In this document: positions 1 through 7,275 of the stretch, piece by piece | Numbering within the stretch: position 1 is the first letter of the stretch | Layout: each line of letters opens with the position of its first letter | Source: Bacillus_BA fengqiuensis | Lineage (GTDB): Bacteria; Bacillota; Bacilli; Bacillales; Bacillaceae_H | Assembly: GCA_030813035.1 (NCBI GenBank) | Contig: JAUSTV010000002.1 | DNA length: 64,000 nt | Direction: 5' to 3' (one strand) | Made by a program: the position numbers and the translations under genes | Notes under the pieces: generated by a model | Database searches by the model: none | What the model was told of the DNA's origin: nothing | Seen by the model: the letters and a program-made list of their open reading frames with translations, nothing else

Positions 1-353
1 GCGAGAGCTTTTTACGCGGATTCTTGGGCAGAATGTTATTCTCTGGAGAAGAAGTAAAGAAAAAAGCAAGTGTTCTTTCCGGAGGAGAAAAGGTTCGCTG
101 TATGTTATCGAAAATGATGCTGAGCGGTTCAAACGTTCTTTTATTGGACGAACCAACGAACCATTTAGATCTTGAATCTATCACATCTCTAAATGATGGC
201 TTGACGAACTTTAAAGGTTCGCTATTATTCACTTCCCATGACCATCAATTTATCCAAACGATTGCCAACCGTATTATTGAGATCAAGCCGGATGGTACGA
301 TGTTTGATAAACAAGTAACGTACGATGAGTATCTTGAATTAATCAGCAAATAA
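1..353 (+). CDS. ykpA: ABC-F family ATPase, C-terminal part (YkpA-like)
   Basis: This is the 3' end of a gene that begins before the window; the reading frame is already open at base 3. The visible ~116 residues hold the second nucleotide-binding domain of an ABC-F protein: the LSGGEK signature, a Walker B in DEPTNHLDLES and the switch histidine in TSHDHQF. ABC-F proteins lack membrane segments and act as soluble ATPases, usually on ribosomes. The wording around these motifs matches B. subtilis YkpA, though a paralogue cannot be excluded from the C-terminus alone. A strong intrinsic terminator follows the stop codon, so the transcript probably ends here. Confidence 0.8.
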   Translation, partial: ESFLRGFLGRMLFSGEEVKKKASVLSGGEKVRCMLSKMMLSGSNVLLLDEPTNHLDLESITSLNDGLTNFKGSLLFTSHDHQFIQTIANRIIEIKPDGTMFDKQVTYDEYLELISK

Positions 354-392
354 AAAGAAGCCATCCAAGTTTGACTTGGATGGCTTCTTTTT
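352..392 (+). terminator. Intrinsic terminator of the ABC-F gene
   Basis: GAAGCCATCCAAG pairs with CTTGGATGGCTTC and is followed by a run of six T. It directly follows the ABC-F stop codon. The open frame of the next, truncated gene begins inside its 3' arm. Confidence 0.9.
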
Positions 393-686
393 TATATTGC
401 CCATACTTATACGCTCACACCTGTTCACGTTCATATTAATTTACTAGGGTGGACAGCTTTGACACTAGCTGGAATCATTTATCATGTTTTTCCGGAAGCA
501 GCCGCGAATAAAGCGGCGAAAATCCATTTTTGGCTTCACAATATCGGATTGCCTATCATGATGATTGCTCTTGCATTTGTCGTGCTGGGGTACGAACAGC
601 TAGTCGCATTTACGGCGATTGGCGGGACACTTACGGTCATTGCTGTTTTATTTTTCGTTTATAACGTGTTAAAAAACGTTAAGTAG
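393..686 (+). pseudogene. 5'-truncated remnant of a heme-copper-oxidase-like small membrane protein
   Basis: In-frame coding similarity starts well before any start codon. The frame reads TPVHVHINLLGWT from about 417 and continues with a membrane segment, a second histidine pair in HFWLHNIGLP and a third segment. The VHVHxNLLGW pattern is typical of short Bacillaceae proteins related to cytochrome c / nitric oxide reductase subunit I. Those proteins normally have a membrane segment before this motif; here it is missing and the frame runs into the upstream terminator. A TTG at 459 behind AGGGTGG could start a 75-residue fragment, but that would discard the conserved histidines. I therefore read this as a decayed gene whose 5' end was deleted. 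Confidence 0.6.
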
Positions 687-705
687 GAAACAGTTGCCCG
701 AAAAG

Positions 706-762
706 GATAAAAAAGCGCCGCAAACAAGTTGGATTTCCATCAGCTTTTTACGGCGCTTTTAT
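706..762 (+). terminator. Probable intrinsic terminator
   Basis: AAAAGCGCCG and CGGCGCTTTTA form a 10-bp stem around a long loop. It lies 20 bases after the remnant membrane protein gene. Confidence 0.6.
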
Positions 763-851
763 TTGGAATAAGAAAGAATAATCGCGATGCCTGTAGAAAA
801 ATGAAACCATTTCCTTTTTTAATCCGTCCTATATACTAGGAGGTGCAGGTG

Positions 852-1307
852 TTGTATAGGAAGATGGTATTAATAGCAGCCATGCTGTTTATAGGTGGGA
901 TCTTTTTTTTATTTCAAGAAAAATGGGAAACATCTCCTGTATTTACTTATCAGACGGTTGATGCTAAGCAGTCGCTCCAAACGTATTATGGGGTGGGAAG
1001 TGAAAAGGAACTAATGGCAATTGGTTCTCTTGCTTACCATGAAAATGGACAGAATACATGGTTGTTTTGGGGGGAATATGAAGAATTAGTCGACCAAGAC
1101 GTTCAAATATATGCACAAAAACAAGATGGAGAAAAAAAGGTGAAGGCTGTTAAGGAAGAGTGTTTGTCGCTTGAAAAAGGGATATGGGGAGCCGATGCTC
1201 ATGTTACAGGAACCGTTGAATTGCCTGAGACGGGGCTTTGGAAATTGATTTTAACGACTGAGAAGAAAAAACTGGGGGAAATTTTCGTCAAAATTAATCA
1301 TTTATAA
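852..1307 (+). CDS. Membrane-anchored DUF4871-like protein
   Basis: A protein of about 151 residues with one N-terminal hydrophobic segment (LIAAMLFIGGIFFLF) followed by a soluble, probably extracytoplasmic domain. The order of motifs (IGSLAYHENGQ, WLFWGEYEEL, WGADAH, LPETGLWKL) resembles the DUF4871 family of small Bacillus lipoproteins and secreted proteins. The N-terminus has no lipobox cysteine, so an uncleaved anchor or signal peptide is more likely. I chose TTG at 852 because it lies 8 bases after AGGAGG; GTG at 849 or 843 is possible but closer to that site. Function unknown. Family assignment rests on remembered motif order only. Confidence 0.6.
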   Translation: MYRKMVLIAAMLFIGGIFFLFQEKWETSPVFTYQTVDAKQSLQTYYGVGSEKELMAIGSLAYHENGQNTWLFWGEYEELVDQDVQIYAQKQDGEKKVKAVKEECLSLEKGIWGADAHVTGTVELPETGLWKLILTTEKKKLGEIFVKINHL

Positions 1308-1373
1308 GAAGGAGAAATAGAAGATATCCTCGAATAATAAAGTAATGTTAATTATTAAAGGGGGATGGAGAAT

Positions 1374-1637
1374 ATGAACGAACAAGAACAATTAAAACGT
1401 ATTCGCGAATTGGCACATAATATTATTCAAAGCGGTTTGCAGGACGGTGCTCGTTATGACGAATGGCAATTGCGAAATGTCATTGAATTACTTGCTCGTT
1501 CAGTTATCGATATAACCAATTTGAACCTTGGTGCTGACATTGACCCTCCAACCTCATTAAAAGCAACGGTAAGTAAGATGAAAATGGCTTATAATGAAAT
1601 GGATCCGCAGCAAAGGAAAAAAGGTTCAGCTATATAA
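1374..1637 (+). CDS. Small hypothetical protein (87 aa)
   Basis: I do not recognise this protein. It is soluble, mixed-charge and predicted mostly helical, with a central QLRNVIELLARSVIDITNLN stretch and a basic C-terminus (QQRKKGSAI). ATG at 1374 lies about 9 bases behind AAGGGGG; the upstream in-frame ATG at 1365 touches that ribosome binding site and is less likely. It follows the DUF4871-like gene in the same direction with a 66-base gap, so the two could share a transcript. Confidence 0.6.
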   Translation: MNEQEQLKRIRELAHNIIQSGLQDGARYDEWQLRNVIELLARSVIDITNLNLGADIDPPTSLKATVSKMKMAYNEMDPQQRKKGSAI

Positions 1638-1762
1638 CGGATCAGGTTGAAAAGGCGATTCAAAAGAAAACCGTTTACCGTCTAACGAAATCGTCATGTA
1701 ATAATCATGAAGACATTCTTTTCTCCATATATTGAAGAAAAAGAGAAAAGTGGTGACGCTTC

Positions 1763-1921
1763 ATGAACACCTCGTTTGAAACGGTTATTTTATGGTTGGT
1801 TTCAGGCGTCTTTTTCTTTTTGATGCTTATGATCGTCTTATCACTCATATCCATTTTTATCAAACGTAAATCGCACCATCCTGAAGAAGAAAATCAAACG
1901 GAATTTGACGACTTAGAGTGA
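1763..1921 (+). CDS. Small single-pass membrane protein (52 aa)
   Basis: A 52-residue frame starts at ATG 1763 behind AAAGTGGTGA with good spacing. It begins MNTSFETVILWLV, continues with one long hydrophobic segment (about residues 7-32) rich in Phe, Leu and Val, then a basic stretch KRKSHH and an acidic tail ending DDLE. That layout suits a bitopic protein with a cytoplasmic tail. I do not recognise a family. It runs convergently towards the spore-like gene at 2131-2253, with repeat R1 between them. Confidence 0.5.
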   Translation: MNTSFETVILWLVSGVFFFLMLMIVLSLISIFIKRKSHHPEEENQTEFDDLE

Positions 1922-2013
1922 AATAATTGTCTTAGAAGTTGCGTCAAAACACTTAAAAACGCCGCTTCGAAGGTGAACAAAAGTATTTTCCGTAAACTTC
2001 TAATAGACAACAA

Positions 2014-2127
2014 AAGCTGATTTTTACTGAAAGGCCCCGTCATAAATCCTTGATTTTACTGGGATTTTGTGACGGGGCCTTTTGAGGATGGGATAAAAGG
2101 GTCGTCTTTTCCCTTTTATCCCATCCT
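2014..2127 (+). repeat. Two-hairpin intergenic repeat, copy R1
   Basis: Hairpin A pairs AAAGGCCCCGTCA (2030-2042) with TGACGGGGCCTTT. Hairpin B pairs GGATGGGATAAAAGGG (2086-2101) with CCCTTTTATCCCATCC (2111-2126). The linker CTGATTTTTACTGAAAGG upstream of hairpin A recurs in copies R2, R3 and, inverted, R6. It lies between convergent genes and probably terminates both. Confidence 0.8.
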
Positions 2128-2130
2128 TGG

Positions 2131-2253
2131 TTATTTTTTCTTTGCTTGTTTAGCGGAGTTTACATTCAGTTCTTTGCTGAATTCCGTATCCGCCGCTACG
2201 GTCGGGTTGGCCGTTTCTTGACTTACTTTGTTTTGACGTCCCTTTTTTGCCAT
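2131..2253 (-). CDS. Small basic protein, probable spore (SASP gamma/YfhD-like) protein, 40 aa
   Basis: The reverse strand encodes 40 residues, starting MAKKGRQNKV, with a central TEFSKELN and a lysine-rich end (KQAKKK). ATG at 2253 sits behind AAGGAG. Small, Gln/Asn/Lys-rich proteins with a TEF[AS]xE core are characteristic of gamma-type small acid-soluble spore proteins and of YfhD-like small proteins. The match is by composition and this core only. A similar design (MAKRTKKN, SEFSHEFG) occurs in the 60-residue protein at 30125-30307. Hairpin B of repeat R1 lies just behind the stop codon and probably terminates transcription. Confidence 0.55.
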   Translation of the reverse strand: MAKKGRQNKVSQETANPTVAADTEFSKELNVNSAKQAKKK

Positions 2254-2390
2254 GTTCCACTTCTCCTTTCATTTACAACGAATGTAGTTTATACCCTTAT
2301 GGAAAGCTTTATTCATTTCTAAGGGGCGGTAAGTAAACTTATATTGTTTGCTTTTTCGTATATACTAACCAAAATAGGAGAGTGGTAACA

Positions 2391-2576
2391 ATGACATTAA
2401 GCGCAAATGATCATGCTATTATCGAGCAGGCATTGAAGGCCGCTGCCGCCAATAGTGCTGATTATCAGGAGATTTATCAATATGAAGATGTTTTAAAGAA
2501 ACTGAAGCGCGAGACCGGCAGTCATTTCGATGCTCAAGCAGATGGATTTCGTTACGATTACGATGATTCTGAATAG
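2391..2576 (+). CDS. Small hypothetical protein (61 aa)
   Basis: A 61-residue acidic, Ala-rich protein starting MTLSANDHAIIEQ and ending YDYDDSE, probably helical. ATG at 2391 is 10 bases behind AGGAG; the earlier in-frame GTG at 2382 is too close to it. No family recognised. It is convergent with the HAD gene, with repeat R2 filling the gap. Confidence 0.55.
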   Translation: MTLSANDHAIIEQALKAAAANSADYQEIYQYEDVLKKLKRETGSHFDAQADGFRYDYDDSE

Positions 2577-2729
2577 TGGCTGTCCCATCATTCATCAAAC
2601 AGGCCGCAAAAATGATTTTTTACTGAAAGGCCCCGTCAATGAACCCTTGATTTTACTGGATTCTCATGACGGGGTCTTTCAGGAGGATGACCCAAAAGGT
2701 GTAAAAAATACACCTTTTGGGTCATCCTC
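2577..2729 (+). repeat. Two-hairpin intergenic repeat, copy R2
   Basis: Hairpin A pairs GGCCCCGTCA with TGACGGGGTC (2625-2680). Hairpin B pairs GAGGATGACCCAAAAGGTG with its complement (2682-2728). The 5' part begins GGCTGTCCCAT, as in R3 and inverted in R6. Hairpin B ends one base before the stop codon of the convergent HAD gene and probably serves as its terminator. Confidence 0.85.
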
Positions 2730-3533
2730 TTATGAACAAATGATGTTTTTGTTTTTTTCGAGGATGATTTGTACGGCTTCACTTACCGTATCAACTACAT
2801 AAGCCGCTTCTTTTTTAACATCTTCATGGGCATGGGAAATGGCAAAACTGTTCGGTGTCAGTTTGAACATAGGGATATCATTAAAGGAATCTCCTACACA
2901 GGCAATTTCTTCAGGCTTCAGCTGCAAGTGTTTTAACAAGACTAAGAGAGCGTTTCCTTTACTGATGTTTTTCGGCATAATGTCCAGGCAGCCCTTTTCG
3001 GAAATGAACGTATCTACATCTTCATGAAAAACGTCCTGGATGGATTGCTGCATCTCCAATACTTCATCGTGATGGCCCAATACGGTGATTTTAGAAGGAG
3101 TAAGAGATTGGCCGATTTCGGTTAACATGTTCTCTTGTTCTTCAATAGGAAAGAAAAAGCGTTCTTCGATTTGCTGAATAACGTCATTTTTTTGTGCCAC
3201 AAAGTTGATGTTATCAGAACAAACCATTGTAATGTAACGGTCTGAGCAAGCTGATTCATATAGTTTTTTTGCCAGATCGTGCTCAAACGTGCGAGAGTGG
3301 AGGGAAACATGGTCATTGGTCATTACAAATGCGCCATTTTGACTTACGCGGTGGAGTTGATCTCCAACAGCTTTCGCCACTTCCATAATTTCATTGTCCA
3401 TTCTTCCAGAAGCAAGACAAATGTCCACATTATGTTCCCGCAGTTGCTTTAACGCTTCTATATCATAGGAAGCCACTTGATTTTTTTTATCAATTAACGT
3501 TCCATCTAAATCGCTCACTAATAATTTAATCAT
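2730..3533 (-). CDS. HAD superfamily phosphatase, Cof/IIB type
   Basis: A 267-residue cytoplasmic hydrolase of the Cof subfamily, whose members dephosphorylate sugar phosphates, flavin precursors and similar small molecules. All four HAD motifs are visible: nucleophile and acid in SDLDGTL (Asp8, Asp10), SGR at 42-44, the conserved lysine in SKGNA, and GDSFND at 214-219. Length is normal for the family. It is translated directly after the DeoR gene: the regulator's stop codon and this ATG are two bases apart, so the pair is an operon. This suggests that the substrate is the phosphosugar sensed by the regulator. The specific substrate is not readable from sequence. Confidence 0.85.
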   Translation of the reverse strand: MIKLLVSDLDGTLIDKKNQVASYDIEALKQLREHNVDICLASGRMDNEIMEVAKAVGDQLHRVSQNGAFVMTNDHVSLHSRTFEHDLAKKLYESACSDRYITMVCSDNINFVAQKNDVIQQIEERFFFPIEEQENMLTEIGQSLTPSKITVLGHHDEVLEMQQSIQDVFHEDVDTFISEKGCLDIMPKNISKGNALLVLLKHLQLKPEEIACVGDSFNDIPMFKLTPNSFAISHAHEDVKKEAAYVVDTVSEAVQIILEKNKNIICS

Positions 3534-3535
3534 TT

Positions 3536-4300
3536 TTAAACTCCTCTCGTTGTTAAAAGCTCAATATCATATTGGTCAACGATACTTTGAAATGAATCAT
3601 CCGGAGAACAATCAGTCACAATGATATCAATGTCTTCTAGAGGGCATACATTGTAAAACATTTGCTTTCCGAACTTCGATTGATCGGCCAGGACAATGAC
3701 TTGATTAGCTCGCTTAATCATTTCTTTCGTTAACAATCCTTCTTCTTCATAAGGAGTTGACAGCCCGCTTTGAGTAATTCCGCATGCGCCTAAAAAAAGT
3801 TTATCAACATGGTAGTTGCGAAGCATCTCAATGGCAGCCGCTCCGTATATATACTGCTGGGAACGGTGAAGCTGTCCTCCTAATAAATGAATGGAAGCCA
3901 CTTCTTTTTTGGATAATGTACTCGCAATTTGAATGGAGTTTGTCACAATCGTATTTTGTTTCGTTTGCAAATAGTCAGCAACGAATTCAACGGTAGTGGA
4001 GGCATCCAAAATAAGATAATCGTAATCTTTTATAAGGGAAACGGCCCGTTTGGCAATTTCTTTTTTTGTCTCTGGAACGTGCTTCAACCGCTGTTCATAG
4101 TTGGAAACCTCTTTAGAAAGGGCCGGCAAAATAGCTCCACCCCTTGTTCGAACGATAGCTCCCTGTTCATCGAGCTTTACGAGATCCCTTCGAGCCGTAT
4201 CCCGGGAAACTTCAAATTGCTCGCAAATATCCTCAATGCTAATCCGTTTATGTTTTTTTAAATGTTGTAAAATTTCTATCAATCGTTCTTCTTGATACAT
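3536..4300 (-). CDS. DeoR family transcriptional regulator
   Basis: A 254-residue sugar-phosphate-responsive repressor. Residues 1-57 form the DeoR winged helix (ISIEDICEQFEVSRDTARRD, recognition helix SRDTARRDL). Residues ~75-235 form the DeoRC effector domain, which resembles ribose-5-phosphate isomerase and contains the LDASTTV phosphate-loop motif. ATG at 4300 lies behind GAGGTG. It is the first gene of a two-gene unit with the HAD phosphatase and is divergent from the Gfo/Idh oxidoreductase. Two inverted repeats in the shared upstream region are candidate operators. Regulation of a carbohydrate pathway is inferred from family and context; the inducer is unknown. Confidence 0.85.
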   Translation of the reverse strand: MYQEERLIEILQHLKKHKRISIEDICEQFEVSRDTARRDLVKLDEQGAIVRTRGGAILPALSKEVSNYEQRLKHVPETKKEIAKRAVSLIKDYDYLILDASTTVEFVADYLQTKQNTIVTNSIQIASTLSKKEVASIHLLGGQLHRSQQYIYGAAAIEMLRNYHVDKLFLGACGITQSGLSTPYEEEGLLTKEMIKRANQVIVLADQSKFGKQMFYNVCPLEDIDIIVTDCSPDDSFQSIVDQYDIELLTTRGV

Positions 4301-4311
4301 GGCAGCACCTC

Positions 4312-4376
4312 AATATCATCGATAAGTACATTGTAAGTGATATTAAGTGAATATGCAATTTTCTAATGGATATTCA
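4312..4376. promoter_or_regulatory. Two inverted repeats, candidate DeoR operators
   Basis: AATATCA (4312-4318) is mirrored by TGATATT (4338-4344). Immediately after, TGAATAT (4348-4354) is mirrored by ATATTCA (4370-4376). They lie between the divergent deoR-type gene and the oxidoreductase gene. Binding is inferred from position and symmetry only. Confidence 0.45.
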
Positions 4377-4444
4377 CGTGTAAATTTACAAAAACATTAT
4401 AAACGCTTAAAATAGAAGGAAATACATAAAAGGAGAGAAGAAAA

Positions 4445-5491
4445 ATGAAAACATTGCAAGTCGGGCTTGTCGGATATGGTCTATCGGGACAAGTGTTCCA
4501 TGCTCCGTTTGTTCACACGCATTCGCATATGAATTTAAAAAAGGTTGTAGAAAGAAGAAGTGCAAAGTCAAAGGAACGCTATCCTTATGTAGAAGTTGTA
4601 GCCTCTTACGAGGAATTGCTGGAAGATAAGGATATTGATGTTGTCATCATTACGACTCCAAATGAATTTCATTATCCGATGGTGAAGAGTGCCATCTTGA
4701 AAAGGAAACATGTCGTTATTGAAAAGCCGTTCACGGTGACGTCCAAAGAAGCGATGGAGCTGACGGCATTAGCCGATGAATATGGTATCAAGCTTTTTGT
4801 GTATCATAACCGCCGCTGGGATGGCGATTTTAAAACGATCAAGAAGATAATTGAACAGCGCTTATTAGGGGATATTGTCGAGTTTGAATCCCATTTTGAT
4901 CGGTTTCGCAATTATTTTAAGGAAAATGCATGGAGGGAAGAAGACCGTCCAGGCTCAGGGATTTTATATGATCTCGGTTCCCACTTGATTGATCAATCTC
5001 TTGTTTTATTCGGTACACCCGATGCGGTCACGGCTCATACAAGTATTCAGCGAAAAGGCGGAAAATCCGTAGATGCTTTTGATGTGCGCCTTCATTATCC
5101 GGGGGTAAGCGTAACTTTAAAAGCGGGGATGCTTGTCAGAGAGCTTGGCCCCCGTTTCATTCTTCATGGTACAGAAGGCTCTTTTGTTAAGTATGATTTG
5201 GATCCGCAGGAAAATGCACTTCGCCAGGGAAGCATGCCAACAGACAGCGGGTACGGGATAGAAGACGAGGAGCGTTGGGGAACCTTGAATACGACGGTCA
5301 ACGATTTGCATTATCGCGGCAAAATTGAGACGCTGCCTGGAAGCTACCAGGATTTTTACCAAAATGTATATGAAGCCGCAGCAGAAGGAAAAGAGCCGGA
5401 AGTGAAACCGGAACAAGCCGCCAACGTTATCAAAATCATTGAATTGGCGGAACAAAGTGCACAGGAGAAACGAACCATCTCATTTAAATAG
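4445..5491 (+). CDS. Gfo/Idh/MocA oxidoreductase (IolW/YdgJ-like, possible scyllo-inositol dehydrogenase)
   Basis: A 348-residue NAD(P)-dependent dehydrogenase. Residues ~5-120 form a Rossmann fold with the dinucleotide motif VGLVGYGLSG. EKPF follows at 93-96 (Lys94 catalytic in this family). A C-terminal substrate domain carries ESHFDRFR, SGILYDLGSHLIDQ (Asp176, His180) and GSFVKYGLDPQE-like wording. This order matches E. coli YdgJ and B. subtilis IolW (YvaA), an NADP-dependent scyllo-inositol dehydrogenase. AAAGGAGAG precedes ATG 4445. It is divergent from the DeoR-HAD pair, so it may belong to the pathway that regulator controls. Exact substrate unproven. Confidence 0.8.
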   Translation: MKTLQVGLVGYGLSGQVFHAPFVHTHSHMNLKKVVERRSAKSKERYPYVEVVASYEELLEDKDIDVVIITTPNEFHYPMVKSAILKRKHVVIEKPFTVTSKEAMELTALADEYGIKLFVYHNRRWDGDFKTIKKIIEQRLLGDIVEFESHFDRFRNYFKENAWREEDRPGSGILYDLGSHLIDQSLVLFGTPDAVTAHTSIQRKGGKSVDAFDVRLHYPGVSVTLKAGMLVRELGPRFILHGTEGSFVKYDLDPQENALRQGSMPTDSGYGIEDEERWGTLNTTVNDLHYRGKIETLPGSYQDFYQNVYEAAAEGKEPEVKPEQAANVIKIIELAEQSAQEKRTISFK

Positions 5492-5495
5492 ACGT

Positions 5496-5527
5496 AAAAA
5501 GAGGAGAGCGGGGGCTCTCCTCTTTTT
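5496..5527. terminator. Bidirectional intrinsic terminator
   Basis: AAAAAGAGGAGAGC pairs with GCTCTCCTCTTTTT. It has A- and T-runs on both sides and lies between the convergent oxidoreductase and cstA-type genes. Confidence 0.9.
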
Positions 5528-5543
5528 ACAGATCACACATTAT

Positions 5544-6971
5544 TTAAGCTGCCACTTCAGTCTCTATTTTTTGTTGGTGGCGACGAATTTGATAGGCGTA
5601 CCAAGTTGTCACTGCTAACGTAATTACCGTTCCAATCATCATGGATGTCTGGTAACTTAACTTAAATCCTTCAGGCGCGTAGAAAATGTAAGTACTGACA
5701 ACACTTGTCATAAACAGCGCTGGGATTCCGCAAATCCAATGGAATATACCGTGACGCAAACAATAAACAGTTGCTGCCCATAGCGTAACAGCTGCCACAA
5801 GCTGGTTAGACCAGCCAACATAACGCCATAAGAATGAATAATCAATCGTTGATAAATAAAAAGCTGGAATCGTAACTGGAATTGAATAAAGTAATGCCTG
5901 CTTTAGGCTTGCATCTTTGTTTTTTGCTCCAACTAATTCCTCGAGGATCATGCGTGATGAACGTAGAGCTGTATCACCTGTTGTAATCGGTAAGATGATA
6001 ACCCCTAAGATGGCTAAAATACCGCCTAATTGACCAAGAAGAGAAGTTGAAATTTCATTTACGACTCCTCCGGGACCACCAGCTGCAATGGCCTCTTGCA
6101 ACCCTGCTGTCCCTCCGAAAAATGTCATACCGGCTGCTGCCCAAATTAATGCGATAATTCCTTCACCAATCATAGCCCCGTAAAACACCTTGCGGCCATC
6201 ACGTTCATTTTTAAGTGTTCTGGCAACGATAGGGCTCTGCGTACAATGGAAACCGGATATTGCTCCACATGATACGGTAACCATTAATAACGGCCAAATT
6301 GGCAGTTCACCTGGATGAAGATTTTCTAACGTGACATTCGGGATTGGTTTACCCGCAAATAAAAGGGCTCCCGCGATGGCAACTGCCATGAAAATTAAAA
6401 TAGCACCGAACAGGGGATAAATTTTACCGATTACTTTGTTAACTGGTAAAACAGTTGCTAACAAGAAGTATGCAAAAATGACAACGAGTGCTGCACCGAA
6501 TGATAATGGAGTCAATTGCGCAATTAATTGTGCCGGTCCTGCCGTAAACGCAGCGGCTACAAGAACCATCAAGACGAGTGAAACAATGTTGATGATCAAT
6601 TTCATGTTTTTCCCTAAATACCGTCCTACAAGAGCCGGATATTGGGCACCGCCATGACGCAGGGACATCATACCCGAGAAATAATCGTGAACGGCTCCCG
6701 CGAAGATACAGCCTACAACAATCCAAATGAAGGCGACTGGTCCATATAAAGCTCCCATCAAGGCACCATAAATTGGACCTAATCCGGCAATATTCAATAA
6801 CTGAATGAGCCAGCCTTTCCACCATGGCATCGGCATATAATCAAGACCGTCCGCTTTTGTATAGGCGGGTGTTTCATTATTGGAATCTATGCCAAAAATT
6901 CGGTCAACCACCCGTCCGTAAAACATATAGCCTAAGATTAAAAGTGCGATTGACGCGAGAAAAGTAAGCAT
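5544..6971 (-). CDS. cstA: CstA family carbon-starvation transporter
   Basis: A 475-residue polytopic membrane protein with about 12-13 hydrophobic segments. Typical CstA wording is visible: the N-terminal YTKADGLDYMPMPW, VVGCIFAGAVHDYFSG, MSLRHGGAQYP and SCGAISGFHCTQSP. Family members import peptides or pyruvate when preferred carbon sources run out. It is shorter than the ~600-700 residue B. subtilis and E. coli CstA, like the compact CstA variants of many Bacillaceae. A cre-like site about 120 bases upstream suggests catabolite control by CcpA. ATG 6971 is preceded by AAGGAGG. Transported substrate not determined. Confidence 0.8.
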   Translation of the reverse strand: MLTFLASIALLILGYMFYGRVVDRIFGIDSNNETPAYTKADGLDYMPMPWWKGWLIQLLNIAGLGPIYGALMGALYGPVAFIWIVVGCIFAGAVHDYFSGMMSLRHGGAQYPALVGRYLGKNMKLIINIVSLVLMVLVAAAFTAGPAQLIAQLTPLSFGAALVVIFAYFLLATVLPVNKVIGKIYPLFGAILIFMAVAIAGALLFAGKPIPNVTLENLHPGELPIWPLLMVTVSCGAISGFHCTQSPIVARTLKNERDGRKVFYGAMIGEGIIALIWAAAGMTFFGGTAGLQEAIAAGGPGGVVNEISTSLLGQLGGILAILGVIILPITTGDTALRSSRMILEELVGAKNKDASLKQALLYSIPVTIPAFYLSTIDYSFLWRYVGWSNQLVAAVTLWAATVYCLRHGIFHWICGIPALFMTSVVSTYIFYAPEGFKLSYQTSMMIGTVITLAVTTWYAYQIRRHQQKIETEVAA

Positions 6972-7088
6972 GTTTGAAACCTCCTTATGTACTAATAATT
7001 AAAATTTTCTGAAAATATATACATATATTAACAAAGTGCGACAATTACTGCAATATATTTTTCTGAAAAAATTAAAATTTCTAACAAT

Positions 7089-7103
7089 TTAAAAGCGCTT
7101 ACA
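7089..7103. promoter_or_regulatory. cre-like CcpA operator upstream of cstA
   Basis: TTAAAAGCGCTTACA matches the catabolite-responsive element consensus WTGNAANCGNWNNCW with a single mismatch at the G. It sits in the AT-rich upstream region of the CstA gene, which fits carbon-starvation control. Confidence 0.6.
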
Positions 7104-7190
7104 TTTTCAAAGCTGAAAAATCGCTGAGATGGGGAGGGAAAAGGGGGATGATTATTTCAATACAAGAAAGGATTATCTTCTTAAAATAAT

Positions 7191-7234
7191 AAAAACCGTC
7201 ATGGAATCTTTAAAAGATTCCTATGACGGTTTTT
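7191..7234 (-). terminator. Intrinsic terminator of metH
   Basis: AAAAACCGTCATGGAATCTT pairs almost perfectly with AAGATTCCTATGACGGTTTTT around a 3-5 base loop. It lies 42 bases beyond the metH stop codon on the reverse strand and also shields cstA from read-through. Confidence 0.9.
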
Positions 7235-7275
7235 ACAGAAGCAACTCAAAAATAAGATTTTAAGCGAATTCTCTA

